Below, piece by piece: positions 1 through 8,658 of a stretch of DNA of 64,000 bases. The notes under the pieces were generated by a model that saw only the letters and a program-made list of their open reading frames with translations, made no database searches and had not been told where the DNA came from. The first letter of the stretch is position 1, and every line of letters starts with the position of its first letter. The stretch comes from Opitutaceae bacterium BACL24 MAG-120322-bin51 (GTDB lineage: Bacteria > Verrucomicrobiota > Verrucomicrobiia > Opitutales > Coraliomargaritaceae). The stretch is taken from the NCBI GenBank assembly GCA_905182435.1, contig CAJJBN010000005.1, positions 1 to 64,000 on the forward strand, in the 5' to 3' direction. The translations under genes were made by a program, and so were the position numbers.

Positions 1-627
1 ACCCATTGACCAGTTGGGATGCTGGGTGGCATCGGCTGGTGTGACGCTGGCGAGCCGCTCAATCGGTGCGTCGCGAAATTGTCCGCCAGATGCGGTCAGG
101 ATGAGCTTGTCGAGATGTTGCTGTGAGTGGCCTTCGATGCATTGAAAGATGGCGTTGTGCTCGCTGTCGGTCGGAAGTAGGCGCACACCTTTGCGCTTGG
201 CTGCTTCGATCACGAAGGCTCCGCCGAGGACGAGAAGCTCTTTGTTGGCGAGCGCAATGTCCTTGCCTGCTTCGATGGCTGCCAAGGTCGGCTTGAGCCC
301 ACAGGCTCCAACCACGGCGACCAGTACGATGTCGGCTTCGGCTAAGGTCGATATTTCGAGTAAGCCAGCGTCACCGCAACCGAGTTGAGTGTTGGCGGGA
401 AAGTTGTTGGCTGCTTTGGCTTCGGCGTAGGCAGCTTGGCTGGAGAGCGTGGCATGCGCTACATTGAATTCGTGACAAATAGCGGCGAGTTCGACGTGGC
501 TGGAGTGCGCGGCGACGCCGACGAGTTCGAGGCGGTCCGGATGTTCGCGCAGGACGCGAAGGGTGCTACCTCCGATTGAACCAGTCGCACCGAGTAGCAC
601 GACTTTTTTTTTCGCGGTTTCGACCAT
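1..627 (-). CDS. dxr: 1-deoxy-D-xylulose 5-phosphate reductoisomerase (N-terminal part, cut by window edge)
   Basis: Converts 1-deoxyxylulose 5-phosphate to 2-C-methylerythritol 4-phosphate with NADPH, the committed step of the MEP isoprenoid pathway, in the cytoplasm. Read on the minus strand from an ATG at 625-627, 209 codons are present and the rest lies off the left edge. The NADPH-binding GATGSIG motif is near residue 14, followed by ALANKE, the substrate and metal segment LLPTDSEHNAIFQ, and LTASGG. The start codon directly abuts the TAA of cdsA (628-630), so the two are probably translationally coupled. A run of nine A residues early in the coding strand is a possible slippage or error site, but the frame is intact. 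Confidence 0.95.
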   Translation of the reverse strand, partial: MVETAKKKVVLLGATGSIGGSTLRVLREHPDRLELVGVAAHSSHVELAAICHEFNVAHATLSSQAAYAEAKAANNFPANTQLGCGDAGLLEISTLAEADIVLVAVVGACGLKPTLAAIEAGKDIALANKELLVLGGAFVIEAAKRKGVRLLPTDSEHNAIFQCIEGHSQQHLDKLILTASGGQFRDAPIERLASVTPADATQHPNWSMG

Positions 628-1458
628 TTAGAAGATGAAGTATTTGAACATCAAATACCCGAGCGGTGCGGTAAGCAGCAGGCTGTCGGTCAGATCAAAA
701 ATGCCGCCGATGCCGGGGATGATGGTGCCGGAGTCTTTGACATCGGCTTGTCGTTTGAAGGCGGACTCGACCAGATCGGATGCGATCGAGGCGATGCCGA
801 TTGGGATCGCCATCAATGCGGAACGCCACCAGGTGAAACCTTCGGGGGCATAGGAATTAAAGATGCCAAGAATGAAGAGTCCGATGAGCATGGCAAAGAC
901 GATGCCGCCAGCGGCGCCTTCGAAGGTCTTTTTAGGGCTGATCACAGAGAGGGGCGTTTTGCCGATTTGCATCCCGACGAGTAGGCCGCCGACATCGGTG
1001 CATTTGGCAACCGCGACGATCCAGATCGTGAGAAAGATACTGGTGGCGTCGGTGAAACCGTGGAACTCCGCCATCTTCACTACTTTTACGAAAAAGTGGA
1101 GCATGAAGGGCACGTAGAGGAGCCCGAAAAGCGTCGGCATGAAGCTGCGTAGGCGGCCTGCTTGTAGATCTTTAATAATGATCGTCAGCGCAAGTGTTAG
1201 AAAGCAGAGGATGAAAATATCGGTGCCGGCATCGACTCCGCCGAAGTAGTAGGAGCCTAAAATGATGATGGGGCCGCAAGCAAGTCCGAGCGACTTGATC
1301 GGCTTGAGCCCCATTTTGTCGAACAGTTGGTAGAGCTCCAGTTGCGTAAAAAACGCCAGACCTGCGAGTAGCCAGACGCCTGCGTCGATGCCGAAAATAA
1401 GTAGTGAGACTGTGACGATCAACCAGAGGATCGTGAAGCTGAAGATTCGTTGCTTCAT
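628..1458 (-). CDS. cdsA: Phosphatidate cytidylyltransferase (CDP-diglyceride synthase)
   Basis: Makes CDP-diacylglycerol from phosphatidic acid and CTP in the inner membrane, the branch point of phospholipid synthesis. The 276-residue protein is a typical length and is rich in hydrophobic spans. The C-terminal family signature is present as SAFKRQADVKDSG followed by IIPGIGGIFDLTDS. In the classical signature the second part reads PGHGG..DR.D; here His is replaced by Ile and Arg by Leu, so it belongs to a variant branch. It sits between uppS and dxr, the widespread uppS-cdsA-dxr order. The upstream gap carries a purine-rich tandem repeat. Confidence 0.95.
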   Translation of the reverse strand: MKQRIFSFTILWLIVTVSLLIFGIDAGVWLLAGLAFFTQLELYQLFDKMGLKPIKSLGLACGPIIILGSYYFGGVDAGTDIFILCFLTLALTIIIKDLQAGRLRSFMPTLFGLLYVPFMLHFFVKVVKMAEFHGFTDATSIFLTIWIVAVAKCTDVGGLLVGMQIGKTPLSVISPKKTFEGAAGGIVFAMLIGLFILGIFNSYAPEGFTWWRSALMAIPIGIASIASDLVESAFKRQADVKDSGTIIPGIGGIFDLTDSLLLTAPLGYLMFKYFIF

Positions 1459-1467
1459 AATAAAATA

Positions 1468-1507
1468 GTGAGAGTGGAAGTGAGAGTGAGGGTGGAAGTG
1501 AGAGTGA
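1468..1507 (+). repeat. Purine-rich tandem repeat between uppS and cdsA
   Basis: About 40 bases made of GTGAGAGTG and GTGGAA units. It is followed by GACGAAGCGCGAG (1506-1518), which recurs at 6536-6548 after another purine repeat, and by GAGGTCTGCC near 1540, a fragment of a dispersed repeat also seen near 31942 and 41785. Confidence 0.75.
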
Positions 1508-1612
1508 CGAAGCGCGAGTAGTGCGTAGATGGTCTGTGAGGTCTGCCGAGCTGGCCCCGCAGGGGTGACTGAACTGGGTGCCTTTTGGGCAAGTGAAGGA
1601 ACAAATTGAAAA

Positions 1613-2356
1613 TTAGCTGTCTTGCAATTGTTCGGCAGTTTTACCGTAGCGTCGTTCGCGGGATGCGTAGTCAGCGAGTGCGGCTTTAAAATGTGATTCG
1701 TCGAAGTCTGGCCATAGCACGGAATTAAAGTAGATCTCGGCGTAGGCGGCTTGCAACAGTAAGAAGTTGCTCAGCCGTGCTTCACCTGAGGTGCGGATGA
1801 CTAGATCGGGGTCGGGCAGGTCGTTGGTGTAGAGGTAGGGGCGCAAGCTGTCGTAGTCGAGTGTGTTGGGATCGACGGTGCCAGCTTGTGCGGCTTGAGC
1901 GATGGCTTTCACGGCGTCGACCACTTCGGTGCGTGAGCCATAGTTAAGTGCGAGCGCGAGGGTATGTTCGGTAAATTGTGCGGTGGCGGCTTCGGACTTG
2001 CGCAGCCGGTTTTGAATGTGCTCAGGGAGTTCTTTATAACGGCCGACCATGCGTAGGCGGATTTTACGCTTAATCAGTTCGGGCAGTTGATCGGCAAGAA
2101 ACCGATCCAGTAGGCCCATGAGCGCATCGACTTCGGCTTTTGGGCGGTTCCAATTTTCGACACTAAAGGCATACAGGGTGATGATTTCGACGCCGTTTGC
2201 CTGAGCGGCTTTGAGGGTGCGCTTAACTGCCTCTGCGCCGCGCCGATGGCCTTCGATGCGAGGTAGGCCACGTTCTTTGGCCCAGCGACCATTACCATCC
2301 ATGATGATAGCGACATGTCTGGGGGGGCGATCCTTCGAGATTGGAGTGGAATTCAC
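1613..2356 (-). CDS. uppS: Undecaprenyl diphosphate synthase (cis-prenyltransferase)
   Basis: Condenses isopentenyl diphosphate units onto farnesyl diphosphate to give undecaprenyl diphosphate, the lipid carrier for peptidoglycan and glycan export. The 247-residue protein has the usual length. Visible motifs are MDGNGRWA near residue 19 with the catalytic Asp, SVENWNRP, the diphosphate-binding RTSGE and the C-terminal LSNFLLLQ..Y.E block. The last block normally has Trp before Gln; here it is Leu. It is the first gene of the minus-strand uppS-cdsA-dxr block and is separated from cdsA by about 150 bases of repeat-bearing DNA. Confidence 0.96.
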   Translation of the reverse strand: MNSTPISKDRPPRHVAIIMDGNGRWAKERGLPRIEGHRRGAEAVKRTLKAAQANGVEIITLYAFSVENWNRPKAEVDALMGLLDRFLADQLPELIKRKIRLRMVGRYKELPEHIQNRLRKSEAATAQFTEHTLALALNYGSRTEVVDAVKAIAQAAQAGTVDPNTLDYDSLRPYLYTNDLPDPDLVIRTSGEARLSNFLLLQAAYAEIYFNSVLWPDFDESHFKAALADYASRERRYGKTAEQLQDS

Positions 2357-2705
2357 GGTGATGACTATGAGGAAAACGTAAGATGGGGCTCTGTGTGGCT
2401 GGTTGGGTGAGCTTGATCTGAAAGATTTTATAAAAAGCCCTGCACGCTCGGGTGCAAGGGTAGAGCGTCTAGAGTGGTGTGTTGTAGAGCATTTTTTTTA
2501 CCGCCGACATTGCTAAGCTTCAGATTTCTCGGCTCGCATCTTTGCTGGATGATCGATCCACTTTAGCGATGCCTGTGGGCACGGTTGAGGCTGAGTGCGC
2601 TATGCGCACGTTAAAAGGTAGGAAAGTGGAAAGGTGGGAAAGTTGCAGGTTTTAGGTTCGCACCTCCATACCTTCGCCCATTCTCACCTCTGTCTTCGTC
2701 AGATT
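2357..2705. other. Intergenic region between cysH and uppS, no gene recognised
   Basis: About 350 bases without a convincing reading frame. It holds a short hairpin-like GCACGCTCGGGTGC near 2445, an inverted GTGCGC..GCGCAC around 2596-2609, and a purine-rich tandem repeat at 2617-2645 (GGAAAGT units) like those at 6465-6532. The uppS promoter should lie here but no clear -35/-10 pair was identified. Confidence 0.6.
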
Positions 2706-3431
2706 TTATATCTGATAATCCGAATCCGCGTTGGATTCATGGAGTCCACATTCGCGCTTAAGGCCACCGAAGCGTGTATCTTCGGCGCTCATGCCTTCGC
2801 CGAGTTTACTGGTGCTGTGCCAGTCGCCGATCGATACATAACCTTCATCCCAGAGTGGATGATAAGGCAGGTTGTTTTCAGTCAGGTAATTGTAGATGTC
2901 GCGCTCGTTCCAATCAACGATTGGATACACCTTCATGATCTTGTTTTGCTGTTCGGCGACGGTGCGCTTCTCGCGCGAAGAGGATTGGTGCCTGCGTAGC
3001 CCCGAGAGCCATGCAGACGCGCCGAGTTCTTGAACCGCGCGGTTCATTGGCTCGACCTTGTTGATTCGATTGTATTGACCGAGGCCTTCGACGCCTTGTT
3101 CCCAGAGCTTACCATGCACTGCTTCTTGTTGAGCCGCAGATTGGCGCGGAAAGTAGGTCTTCAGGTTTAAATTCAGCCGTTCGGTCAATGCCTCTGCAAA
3201 CCGGTAGGTTTCGGGAAACAAGTAGCCCGTATCGATGAAAATGACCGGAATATTTGGAATCTGGGTGGTGACGAGATGCAACATGACCGCGCTTTGGATA
3301 CCAAAGCTAGTGCTAAGAACCAGCTTGTCACCATATTGTTCATGCGCCCAACGCACACGGTCAACAGCGGAGGCGTTTTCCAAATCCGGCGCTGTGAGGC
3401 GTTGAGTTTTAACTGTCTGGGGGTCATGCAT
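2706..3431 (-). CDS. cysH: Phosphoadenosine phosphosulfate (PAPS) reductase
   Basis: Reduces activated sulfate to sulfite with thioredoxin or glutaredoxin during assimilatory sulfate reduction. The ATG at 3429-3431 is preferred over the longer open frame (to 3545) because family similarity begins there; this gives 241 residues. Motifs: STSFGIQS near residue 40, [11 protein letters not shown] near 66, [10 protein letters not shown] near 144, HPLWDEGY, and the catalytic Cys in KRECGLH (C228). The CC...CxxC pairs that bind the [4Fe-4S] cluster of APS reductases are absent, so the PAPS-type enzyme is indicated. A 7-bp-arm palindrome lies just upstream (3449-3467). Confidence 0.94.
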   Translation of the reverse strand: MHDPQTVKTQRLTAPDLENASAVDRVRWAHEQYGDKLVLSTSFGIQSAVMLHLVTTQIPNIPVIFIDTGYLFPETYRFAEALTERLNLNLKTYFPRQSAAQQEAVHGKLWEQGVEGLGQYNRINKVEPMNRAVQELGASAWLSGLRRHQSSSREKRTVAEQQNKIMKVYPIVDWNERDIYNYLTENNLPYHPLWDEGYVSIGDWHSTSKLGEGMSAEDTRFGGLKRECGLHESNADSDYQI

Positions 3432-3448
3432 TAACTTTATCTTTAGTT

Positions 3449-3467
3449 CTTGACTAATAAAGTCAAG
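3449..3467 (-). promoter_or_regulatory. Palindrome upstream of cysH, possible operator
   Basis: CTTGACT-aataa-AGTCAAG is a perfect inverted repeat with 7-bp arms and a 5-bp spacer. It ends 17 bases upstream of the cysH start codon. The position suits a repressor or activator site for sulfur assimilation; no regulator can be assigned. Confidence 0.4.
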
Positions 3468-3543
3468 ATATAGCCGTGCTTTATTTCTGAGTCGGGTGGC
3501 TTGTGGGTTACAAAGACGTTGGCTGTGTCTCTGTATAAAACAC

Positions 3544-3573
3544 AAAAAAGGCGGACATTGCTGTCCGCCTTTT
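3544..3573 (-). terminator. Rho-independent terminator after the DEAD-box helicase gene
   Basis: Arms 3546-3557 and 3562-3573 form a perfect 12-bp stem around a 4-nt loop, rich in GC at the core (GGCGGACA). The A-run at 3544-3549 becomes a U-run in minus-strand RNA. It lies about 25 bases past the helicase stop codon and separates that gene from cysH. Confidence 0.85.
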
Positions 3574-3597
3574 CGATCAAATGTGCTTCGCGCGGTG

Positions 3598-5364
3598 CTA
3601 TTCAGGCTTCTTGAATCGGCGTGCTGGCTTCTTCACAGGAGTGAAGTCTTTGTTGCCGCCGCTGTTGCCTTGGTAACCACCGCCACCACCAGCGCTATTG
3701 CCGCCGCCTTGGTAGCCGCCACCGCTATTGCCGCCGCCTTGGTAACCACCGCCACTTGCTGCGCCTTCGCCGCCAGCGCTGTGGCCGCCAAATTTACTCT
3801 TCGTTTTAAATGGGCGCTTAGGGCGTTCGCCGCCTTGGTAGCCTCCACCGCCACCGCGGCTGTCGTTGCTGCGGTTGTCGTTACCGCGGTTGCCTTGATA
3901 GCCACCGCCACCGCCGCTACTGCGGTTGTCGTTGCCACGGTTGCCACGATAGCCACCGCCACCGCCGCGATTGCCGCCTCGGTAGCCACCGCCGCCACCA
4001 CCGCCGCCACCTTTGCCGCGGTTGGGTGTTTCAGAGTATGGCTCGGTGTCTTCGGCGATTTTTTCGCCGAGCCCGCCATCGTCCTTGTTAAGTAGGTTAA
4101 AGAGTGCGCTGGCGATGTCGGTCGGTGTGTGACCAGCGTCGAGCAAGCGATCGACCAGTGCGTCGTGGCGCTTGAAATTACCTGCTTCGAGGAGGCTCTT
4201 CACTTGGGTGAAGACCTTGTCGGCTTTGCGGCCTTCCACATCTTCCATGGTTGGAATCTGCATGCGACGCACGACTTGGCGTGTGTAGCGCTCGATCGCT
4301 TCGAGCCGGTAGATGTCGCGGCCGTAAACAAATGTGACGGATTTACCGGAACGTCCAGCGCGGCCGGTGCGGCCGATACGGTGCACGTAGTCTTCCGGGT
4401 CGTGTGGTAGGTCGTAGTTGAACACGATATCGACATCGTCGATGTCGAGGCCACGTGCGGCGACGTCGGTCGCGACCAGTAGTTCAACTGAGCCATCCTT
4501 GAAACGCTTGATCACGCGTTCGCGGTTGCCTTGCGTGATGTCGCCGTGGATGCGGTCGGCCACGTAGCCGCGTGCGGCGAGTGCTTCAGTTGCATCTTCG
4601 ACCATTTGCTTGGTGTTGCAGAAGACGATGCCGCGTGGCTTGACTTCGAGATCCAAAATACGGCAAAGCACTTCGATCTTCGAGCGGTTGCGCACTTCGT
4701 AGTAAGTCTGCTCGATCGTATCAACGGTCAGCGACTTGCGCTCGATCGAAATTTGTTGGGCATCGCGGCTGAATTTGCGGATCAAGCCTTCGACGCCGCG
4801 ATTCATTGTTGCGGAGAAAAACAGTGCTTGGCGCTCCTCGTTCATGTCGCCAAGGATGATTTCCATGTCTTCGCGGAAGCCCATGTCGAGCATGCGGTCA
4901 GCTTCGTCGAGGATGCAAATCTTGATCGCATCGGTGCGCAGTGTCTTGCGGCGAAGGTGGTCCATGACCCGACCAGGCGTGCCGACGACGACGTGCGCGC
5001 CGTTGCGGAGTGCACGCATTTGACGGTCGATTGGTGTGCCGCCGTAGACGGGGATCGAAGTGAAGCCGCGAAGGCAAGAAGCGAGCCGGTTGATCTCTTC
5101 GCAGACCTGCACGGCGAGCTCACGAGTTGGGCAGAGCACGAGGACTTGTGTCTCTTTACGATCGATATCGATCATATTGAGCGCGGGCAGGCCGAACGCG
5201 GCAGTTTTACCCGAGCCAGTCTGAGAGAGGCCGACGATGTCTTTGCCGCTGAGCGCGACGGGGATCGTTTCTGCCTGAATAGGAGAGGGTGATTCAAAGC
5301 CGAGGCGTTGAATACCTTCGACGAGTTCTGGGCGTAGCCCGAGATCGGTAAATTTGATGTCCAT
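3598..5364 (-). CDS. DEAD-box ATP-dependent RNA helicase with glycine-rich tail
   Basis: RNA helicase of the RhlE/CsdA type, expected to remodel structured RNA in ribosome assembly, cold adaptation or mRNA decay. The two RecA domains fill roughly residues 1-380: Q motif PSPIQ, Walker A SQTGSGKT (47-54), PTRELA, GTPGR, DEAD (153-156), SAT, ARGLD and [10 protein letters not shown]. Residues from about 455 to 588 are a low-complexity Gly/Arg/Asn/Tyr tail with repeats such as [15 protein letters not shown], probably a disordered RNA-binding extension. The 588-residue length is explained by this tail. Single-gene unit ending at a strong terminator. Assignment to a specific orthologue (deaD, rhlE) is uncertain. 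Confidence 0.95.
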   Translation of the reverse strand: MDIKFTDLGLRPELVEGIQRLGFESPSPIQAETIPVALSGKDIVGLSQTGSGKTAAFGLPALNMIDIDRKETQVLVLCPTRELAVQVCEEINRLASCLRGFTSIPVYGGTPIDRQMRALRNGAHVVVGTPGRVMDHLRRKTLRTDAIKICILDEADRMLDMGFREDMEIILGDMNEERQALFFSATMNRGVEGLIRKFSRDAQQISIERKSLTVDTIEQTYYEVRNRSKIEVLCRILDLEVKPRGIVFCNTKQMVEDATEALAARGYVADRIHGDITQGNRERVIKRFKDGSVELLVATDVAARGLDIDDVDIVFNYDLPHDPEDYVHRIGRTGRAGRSGKSVTFVYGRDIYRLEAIERYTRQVVRRMQIPTMEDVEGRKADKVFTQVKSLLEAGNFKRHDALVDRLLDAGHTPTDIASALFNLLNKDDGGLGEKIAEDTEPYSETPNRGKGGGGGGGGGYRGGNRGGGGGYRGNRGNDNRSSGGGGGYQGNRGNDNRSNDSRGGGGGYQGGERPKRPFKTKSKFGGHSAGGEGAASGGGYQGGGNSGGGYQGGGNSAGGGGGYQGNSGGNKDFTPVKKPARRFKKPE

Positions 5365-5620
5365 AGTATCTGTAATATGCCCGTCGACCGGATATTACCG
5401 ATACTTGAGCGAGTGAAGAAAGCGCCTATAGTTGAGGGCTTCCCTGAAGTGAGGCGGAGGGCTTTGACAGGTCGTTGCTCGATGACAAGGCTTTTTAATG
5501 AGAAATGAGGAATGAGACCTGAGATCTGAGGATGTTTAAAGTTCGAAATCCTAATTTCTGTCACCAGCTCTCGAACTTTCTTCTTGCTTCGGGGCTTCTA
5601 ACTTTAATACGTCCCATTCT

Positions 5621-6457
5621 ATGTCTGAATCTTGGAAAATAGCTGCGTTTTATCATTTTGTCGAATTACCTGATCGCGATGAATGGGCGGAGCGACTGAT
5701 CGACCACGGTCTGCAGGTGGGGCTGCGTGGCACTGTCATCTTTGCCAGTGAAGGGATTAACTCAACCTGTGCGGGCTCGCACGAAGCGGTCGACGCCACG
5801 ATTGCATTGCTCAAGTCAGACCCACGCTTTGCGGCAATGGAGGTGAAAGTCTCGTATGCGGACTTTTGCCCGTTTCCGAAGTTTAAGGTCAAAAAGAAGC
5901 CGGAGATCGTGACTTTCCGTCAGGATGGAGCCGACCCGCGTGATGAAGTCGGCACCTATTTAGATCCAGGCGAGTGGAACGAGCTGATTTCTGACCCTGA
6001 GGTAATTACTATTGATACCCGCAATGACTATGAGGTTGGGGTGGGGAAGTTTAAGGGCGCGATCAATCCGAATACGGACGATTTCACCGGATTCGCTAAG
6101 TTTGTCGATGAGCACCTTGCTGCGCAGAAGGACCAGAAGATTGCGATGTATTGTACCGGCGGCATACGCTGCGAGCGTTCCACTGCTTATTTAAAGCAGA
6201 AGGGCTTCACCAATGTCTACCATCTAAAAGGTGGAATTCTGCGCTACATGGAGCTGATGCCGAAGGACAGCAGCCTATGGGAGGGCGATTGCTTCGTGTT
6301 CGACTACCGCGTGGCACTGGATCACGACCTCAAGCCTGCCAAGTGGAAGATTGATCCAGAGACAAGTTTCCCAGCGAGGATGAATGAGGAGGACGTCGAG
6401 CGTATCGCCGAACGCCGACGCAGTGGCGCGATTTTTAAAAAACCGTATGCGGGGTGA
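5621..6457 (+). CDS. trhO: tRNA uridine(34) hydroxylase, rhodanese family (TrhO/YceA)
   Basis: Members hydroxylate U34 of certain tRNAs in an oxygen-dependent reaction, the first step toward 5-(m)oxyuridine. At 278 residues it is shorter than E. coli YceA and lacks most of the C-terminal extension. An N-terminal acylphosphatase-like domain (about 1-95, ending near FPKFKVKKKPEIV) is followed by a rhodanese domain with TIDTRNDYE near residue 130 and active loop CTGGIRCE with the candidate catalytic Cys at 178. The WEGDCFVFDYRVA segment is typical of the family. It is a lone gene between repeat-containing gaps. Confidence 0.9.
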   Translation: MSESWKIAAFYHFVELPDRDEWAERLIDHGLQVGLRGTVIFASEGINSTCAGSHEAVDATIALLKSDPRFAAMEVKVSYADFCPFPKFKVKKKPEIVTFRQDGADPRDEVGTYLDPGEWNELISDPEVITIDTRNDYEVGVGKFKGAINPNTDDFTGFAKFVDEHLAAQKDQKIAMYCTGGIRCERSTAYLKQKGFTNVYHLKGGILRYMELMPKDSSLWEGDCFVFDYRVALDHDLKPAKWKIDPETSFPARMNEEDVERIAERRRSGAIFKKPYAG

Positions 6458-6464
6458 TGGGGAA

Positions 6465-6532
6465 GAAAGTAGGAAAGTAGGAAAGTAGGAAAGTGGGAAA
6501 GTGGGAAAGTAGGAAAGTGGAAAGTGGAAAGG
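6465..6532 (+). repeat. Purine-rich tandem repeat (GGAAAGT units)
   Basis: Roughly nine imperfect copies of an 8-9 base unit, GGAAAGTA or GGAAAGTG, directly downstream of trhO. A long open frame reads through it into the first pseudopilin gene but would be a low-complexity leader, so it is not taken as coding. It is followed by GACGAAGCGCGAG and a half copy of the AATGTCTGTTTCACG repeat (6561-6575). Confidence 0.85.
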
Positions 6533-6705
6533 TCGGACGAAGCGCGAGCAGAGGCGTCGCAATGTCTGTTTCACGAAATGCTCTTACTTTTAATACATTA
6601 CACTTTCGCACTCATCCGACATTGACAGTGGTGGTGGTTTGGCGCGAGTGTTGTTCTTTAGCCGAAACTCTCGGCTCAATTCCTTGTCTCCCTTCCCCAA
6701 TAGGC

Positions 6706-7374
6706 ATGTTTCCTGACACTCCCCACTCTGTATTTTCTCCTCGCGCCCGTTCGTCGAACCGTGGCTTCACACTGATCGAGCTGCTGGTGGTAATTGCCAT
6801 TATCATGGTCCTCGCTGGCATCACCTTCGGCATCTCACGCGGCGTGCAAAACGCTCAAGCCCGCACGAGGGCTAAAGCTGAGTTGGCGGTGCTGTCACAG
6901 GGAATTGAACAGTTCAAGTTGCGCTATGGCGATTATCCGTGGCACGATTCAGGTGGGAGCGATACGAATAAGATGTTGTTGTTTGCATTGACGGGGCGTC
7001 TTTCGATGGAGCGTAATACGAGTGGTGAATTGGACGTCTCGATTATTTCTGAAGATATTGACAACGAGGAGGTCAAGAAGCGCCCCCAGTTTATCGATGA
7101 TACCAAATTTTCGGTAAATGAAGATGGGGATGGTAACTCAATTGAGCTACTCGATCCGTGGGGGAACCCTTATATTTATTGGTATAAATGGGAGGCTGCT
7201 GAAAATAATTCTCCGACTTGGGAGATGTTCGGCTATCATTTATATTCGACTGGTGCGAAGGGGGATGCGGCAAATAATGCCATCAAAACAAAAATCAATG
7301 CAACGACCGGTGTAATCGATGCTGACTTCCGCGATACCGGGAACGATAATGGAATCATCTTTTCAGGAGAATAA
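6706..7374 (+). CDS. GspG-like type II pseudopilin
   Basis: Major-pseudopilin-like protein with a type IV prepilin leader. ATG 6706 is chosen because the upstream open frame runs through a tandem repeat. The short leader ends in RG, followed by FTLIELLVVIAIIMVLAGI: cleavage between Gly and Phe, Glu at position +5, then the hydrophobic helix. The C-terminal domain contains IEQFKLRYGDYP and DPWGNPYIY, both typical of GspG. It heads a five-gene set of prepilin-like proteins. No ATPase, platform or secretin gene is adjacent, so the apparatus it serves (type II secretion or a type IV pilus-like system) is not defined here. Confidence 0.85.
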   Translation: MFPDTPHSVFSPRARSSNRGFTLIELLVVIAIIMVLAGITFGISRGVQNAQARTRAKAELAVLSQGIEQFKLRYGDYPWHDSGGSDTNKMLLFALTGRLSMERNTSGELDVSIISEDIDNEEVKKRPQFIDDTKFSVNEDGDGNSIELLDPWGNPYIYWYKWEAAENNSPTWEMFGYHLYSTGAKGDAANNAIKTKINATTGVIDADFRDTGNDNGIIFSGE

Positions 7375-7378
7375 ATTT

Positions 7379-7963
7379 ATGCGTCATATGAACAAAAAAT
7401 CCGCTTTTACACTAATCGAACTCCTAATGGTCATCGCGATCATTGGTATCTTGGCCGGGATTTTGATTCCGACCGTGGGTGCCGTCCGAAAACAGGCAAA
7501 TATCGCTGCTTCGAAGTCGCAATTGTCCAACTACGTCAACGCGATTGGCATGTTTAAGAGCGAGTATAAGTTCTACCCCGATTTCGGCGGTGGTGCTACG
7601 GGTGATAGCTATACCGTGTCTCTCAATAGTCCCGCGAGTTCTGCGGCATTTATTAAAACATTATCTGCCCGAACTACAACTGGCGCGCCTATTTCGGTTA
7701 CCGATGCGAAAACCCTAGGGAATCGCCGTAAAATTGCTTTCCATAGCTTTTCGGAGTCTGAATTTTGGTTGAATGATTCGGATGTCGTTTCAACGACTCA
7801 ACTCGCGGATCGTTTTAACAATATTGAGATCAATATTGAGATTGATGGTGACGGCGATGGCTTTGTGAAGCCAACTGGGTCTGATAAGATTCGCACGCCA
7901 ATCACTGCGTATGTTGAGGCCGATGCTGATCTTGGCGCGCCCGACTATACTTTGTGGGACTAG
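7379..7963 (+). CDS. Prepilin-type N-terminal methylation domain protein
   Basis: Second pseudopilin of the cluster. ATG 7379 is preceded by AGGAGA (7365-7370) at good spacing and follows the previous stop by four bases. The leader ends at A-FTLIELLMVIAIIGILAG: Ala rather than Gly precedes the Phe at the cleavage point, which the peptidase tolerates less well. The helix is followed by QLSNYVNAIGMFKSEYKFYPDF, a GspG-like helix and loop, and an acidic DGDGDGF loop that could bind calcium. Likely a minor or alternative major pseudopilin; its exact role is unknown. Confidence 0.8.
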   Translation: MRHMNKKSAFTLIELLMVIAIIGILAGILIPTVGAVRKQANIAASKSQLSNYVNAIGMFKSEYKFYPDFGGGATGDSYTVSLNSPASSAAFIKTLSARTTTGAPISVTDAKTLGNRRKIAFHSFSESEFWLNDSDVVSTTQLADRFNNIEINIEIDGDGDGFVKPTGSDKIRTPITAYVEADADLGAPDYTLWD

Positions 7964-7984
7964 TAATTGTAGCTCATTAAATAC

Positions 7985-8638
7985 ATGAAAAAATACGCAT
8001 CCAAACGTGGTTTCACCCTCATCGAGTTGCTGGTCGTTATCAGTGTGATACTGATTGCATCTTCAATTATATTTGTTGGCGGAAATGGTGGAAAGGGAGC
8101 TTCTTTGAGTGCGTCGAGTCGAATCGTGTCCGGCATTACCAAAGGGGCGCGCGGGCAAGCGATTCTGAAAAATGCTCGAACGCGGCTGATTATTTATACT
8201 GATTCGAGTGCAAATCTCGATGAGGAGAAGTATTTACGTTATTTCGGTATCATCTATGAAGATAACGATAACCTCGGACAATGGATAGCAGCGACCCAAG
8301 GCACTTTTTTGCCGGAGGGGATTTATTTTGATTCTACGCTCAGCAGTAGTAAAGGCTGGCCAACCTCCGCGACGATGAATTTGGAGTATCCGCGGAATAT
8401 TGCCAAACCTGAAGGCAACGGGGATGAATTCTACTATTATGAGTTCAACAGTAATGGCACGATGTCGTCTGATTTCGTCAATGATTGGCTGGTAATCCGA
8501 GCAGGCACGCTTAAACCGAATGCATCCGGCTCACTCGAGTTGGAGTTTGATGACGAAGAGGAATCAATTATCAGTGCTTTGATCCTACGCCGTTCCGGTA
8601 CCACAACACCTGTCCACGAGCCAGCTGACATTCTATAA
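7985..8638 (+). CDS. GspH-like minor pseudopilin
   Basis: A 217-residue prepilin-like protein. The leader MKKYASKRG is followed by FTLIELLVVISVILIASSIIF with Glu at +5. The remainder is a beta-rich globular domain with several acidic stretches (DDEEES) and no recognised enzyme motif. By gene order it occupies the GspH position between the GspG-like genes and the GspI- and GspJ-like genes. Translation probably couples to its neighbours, with a 21-base gap upstream and a 20-base gap downstream. Confidence 0.75.
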   Translation: MKKYASKRGFTLIELLVVISVILIASSIIFVGGNGGKGASLSASSRIVSGITKGARGQAILKNARTRLIIYTDSSANLDEEKYLRYFGIIYEDNDNLGQWIAATQGTFLPEGIYFDSTLSSSKGWPTSATMNLEYPRNIAKPEGNGDEFYYYEFNSNGTMSSDFVNDWLVIRAGTLKPNASGSLELEFDDEEESIISALILRRSGTTTPVHEPADIL

Positions 8639-8658
8639 TTAATCAAAAATCTATTTTA

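Noticed and set aside
3429..3545. Longer N-terminus of CysH starting at 3545
   Set aside because: It would translate through the palindrome and the helicase terminator hairpin region, and family similarity starts at MHDPQ.
4531..5292. 253-codon open frame antisense to the DEAD-box helicase, and a 199-codon one at 3496-4095
   Set aside because: Both mirror the helicase codon bias; the second translates the Gly-rich repeats as Ala/Val runs. No protein-like motifs or ribosome binding sites.
6493..6705. N-terminal extension of the first pseudopilin gene
   Set aside because: It translates a tandem repeat and lacks conservation features; the prepilin leader needs a start close to the FTLIE motif, so ATG 6706 is preferred.
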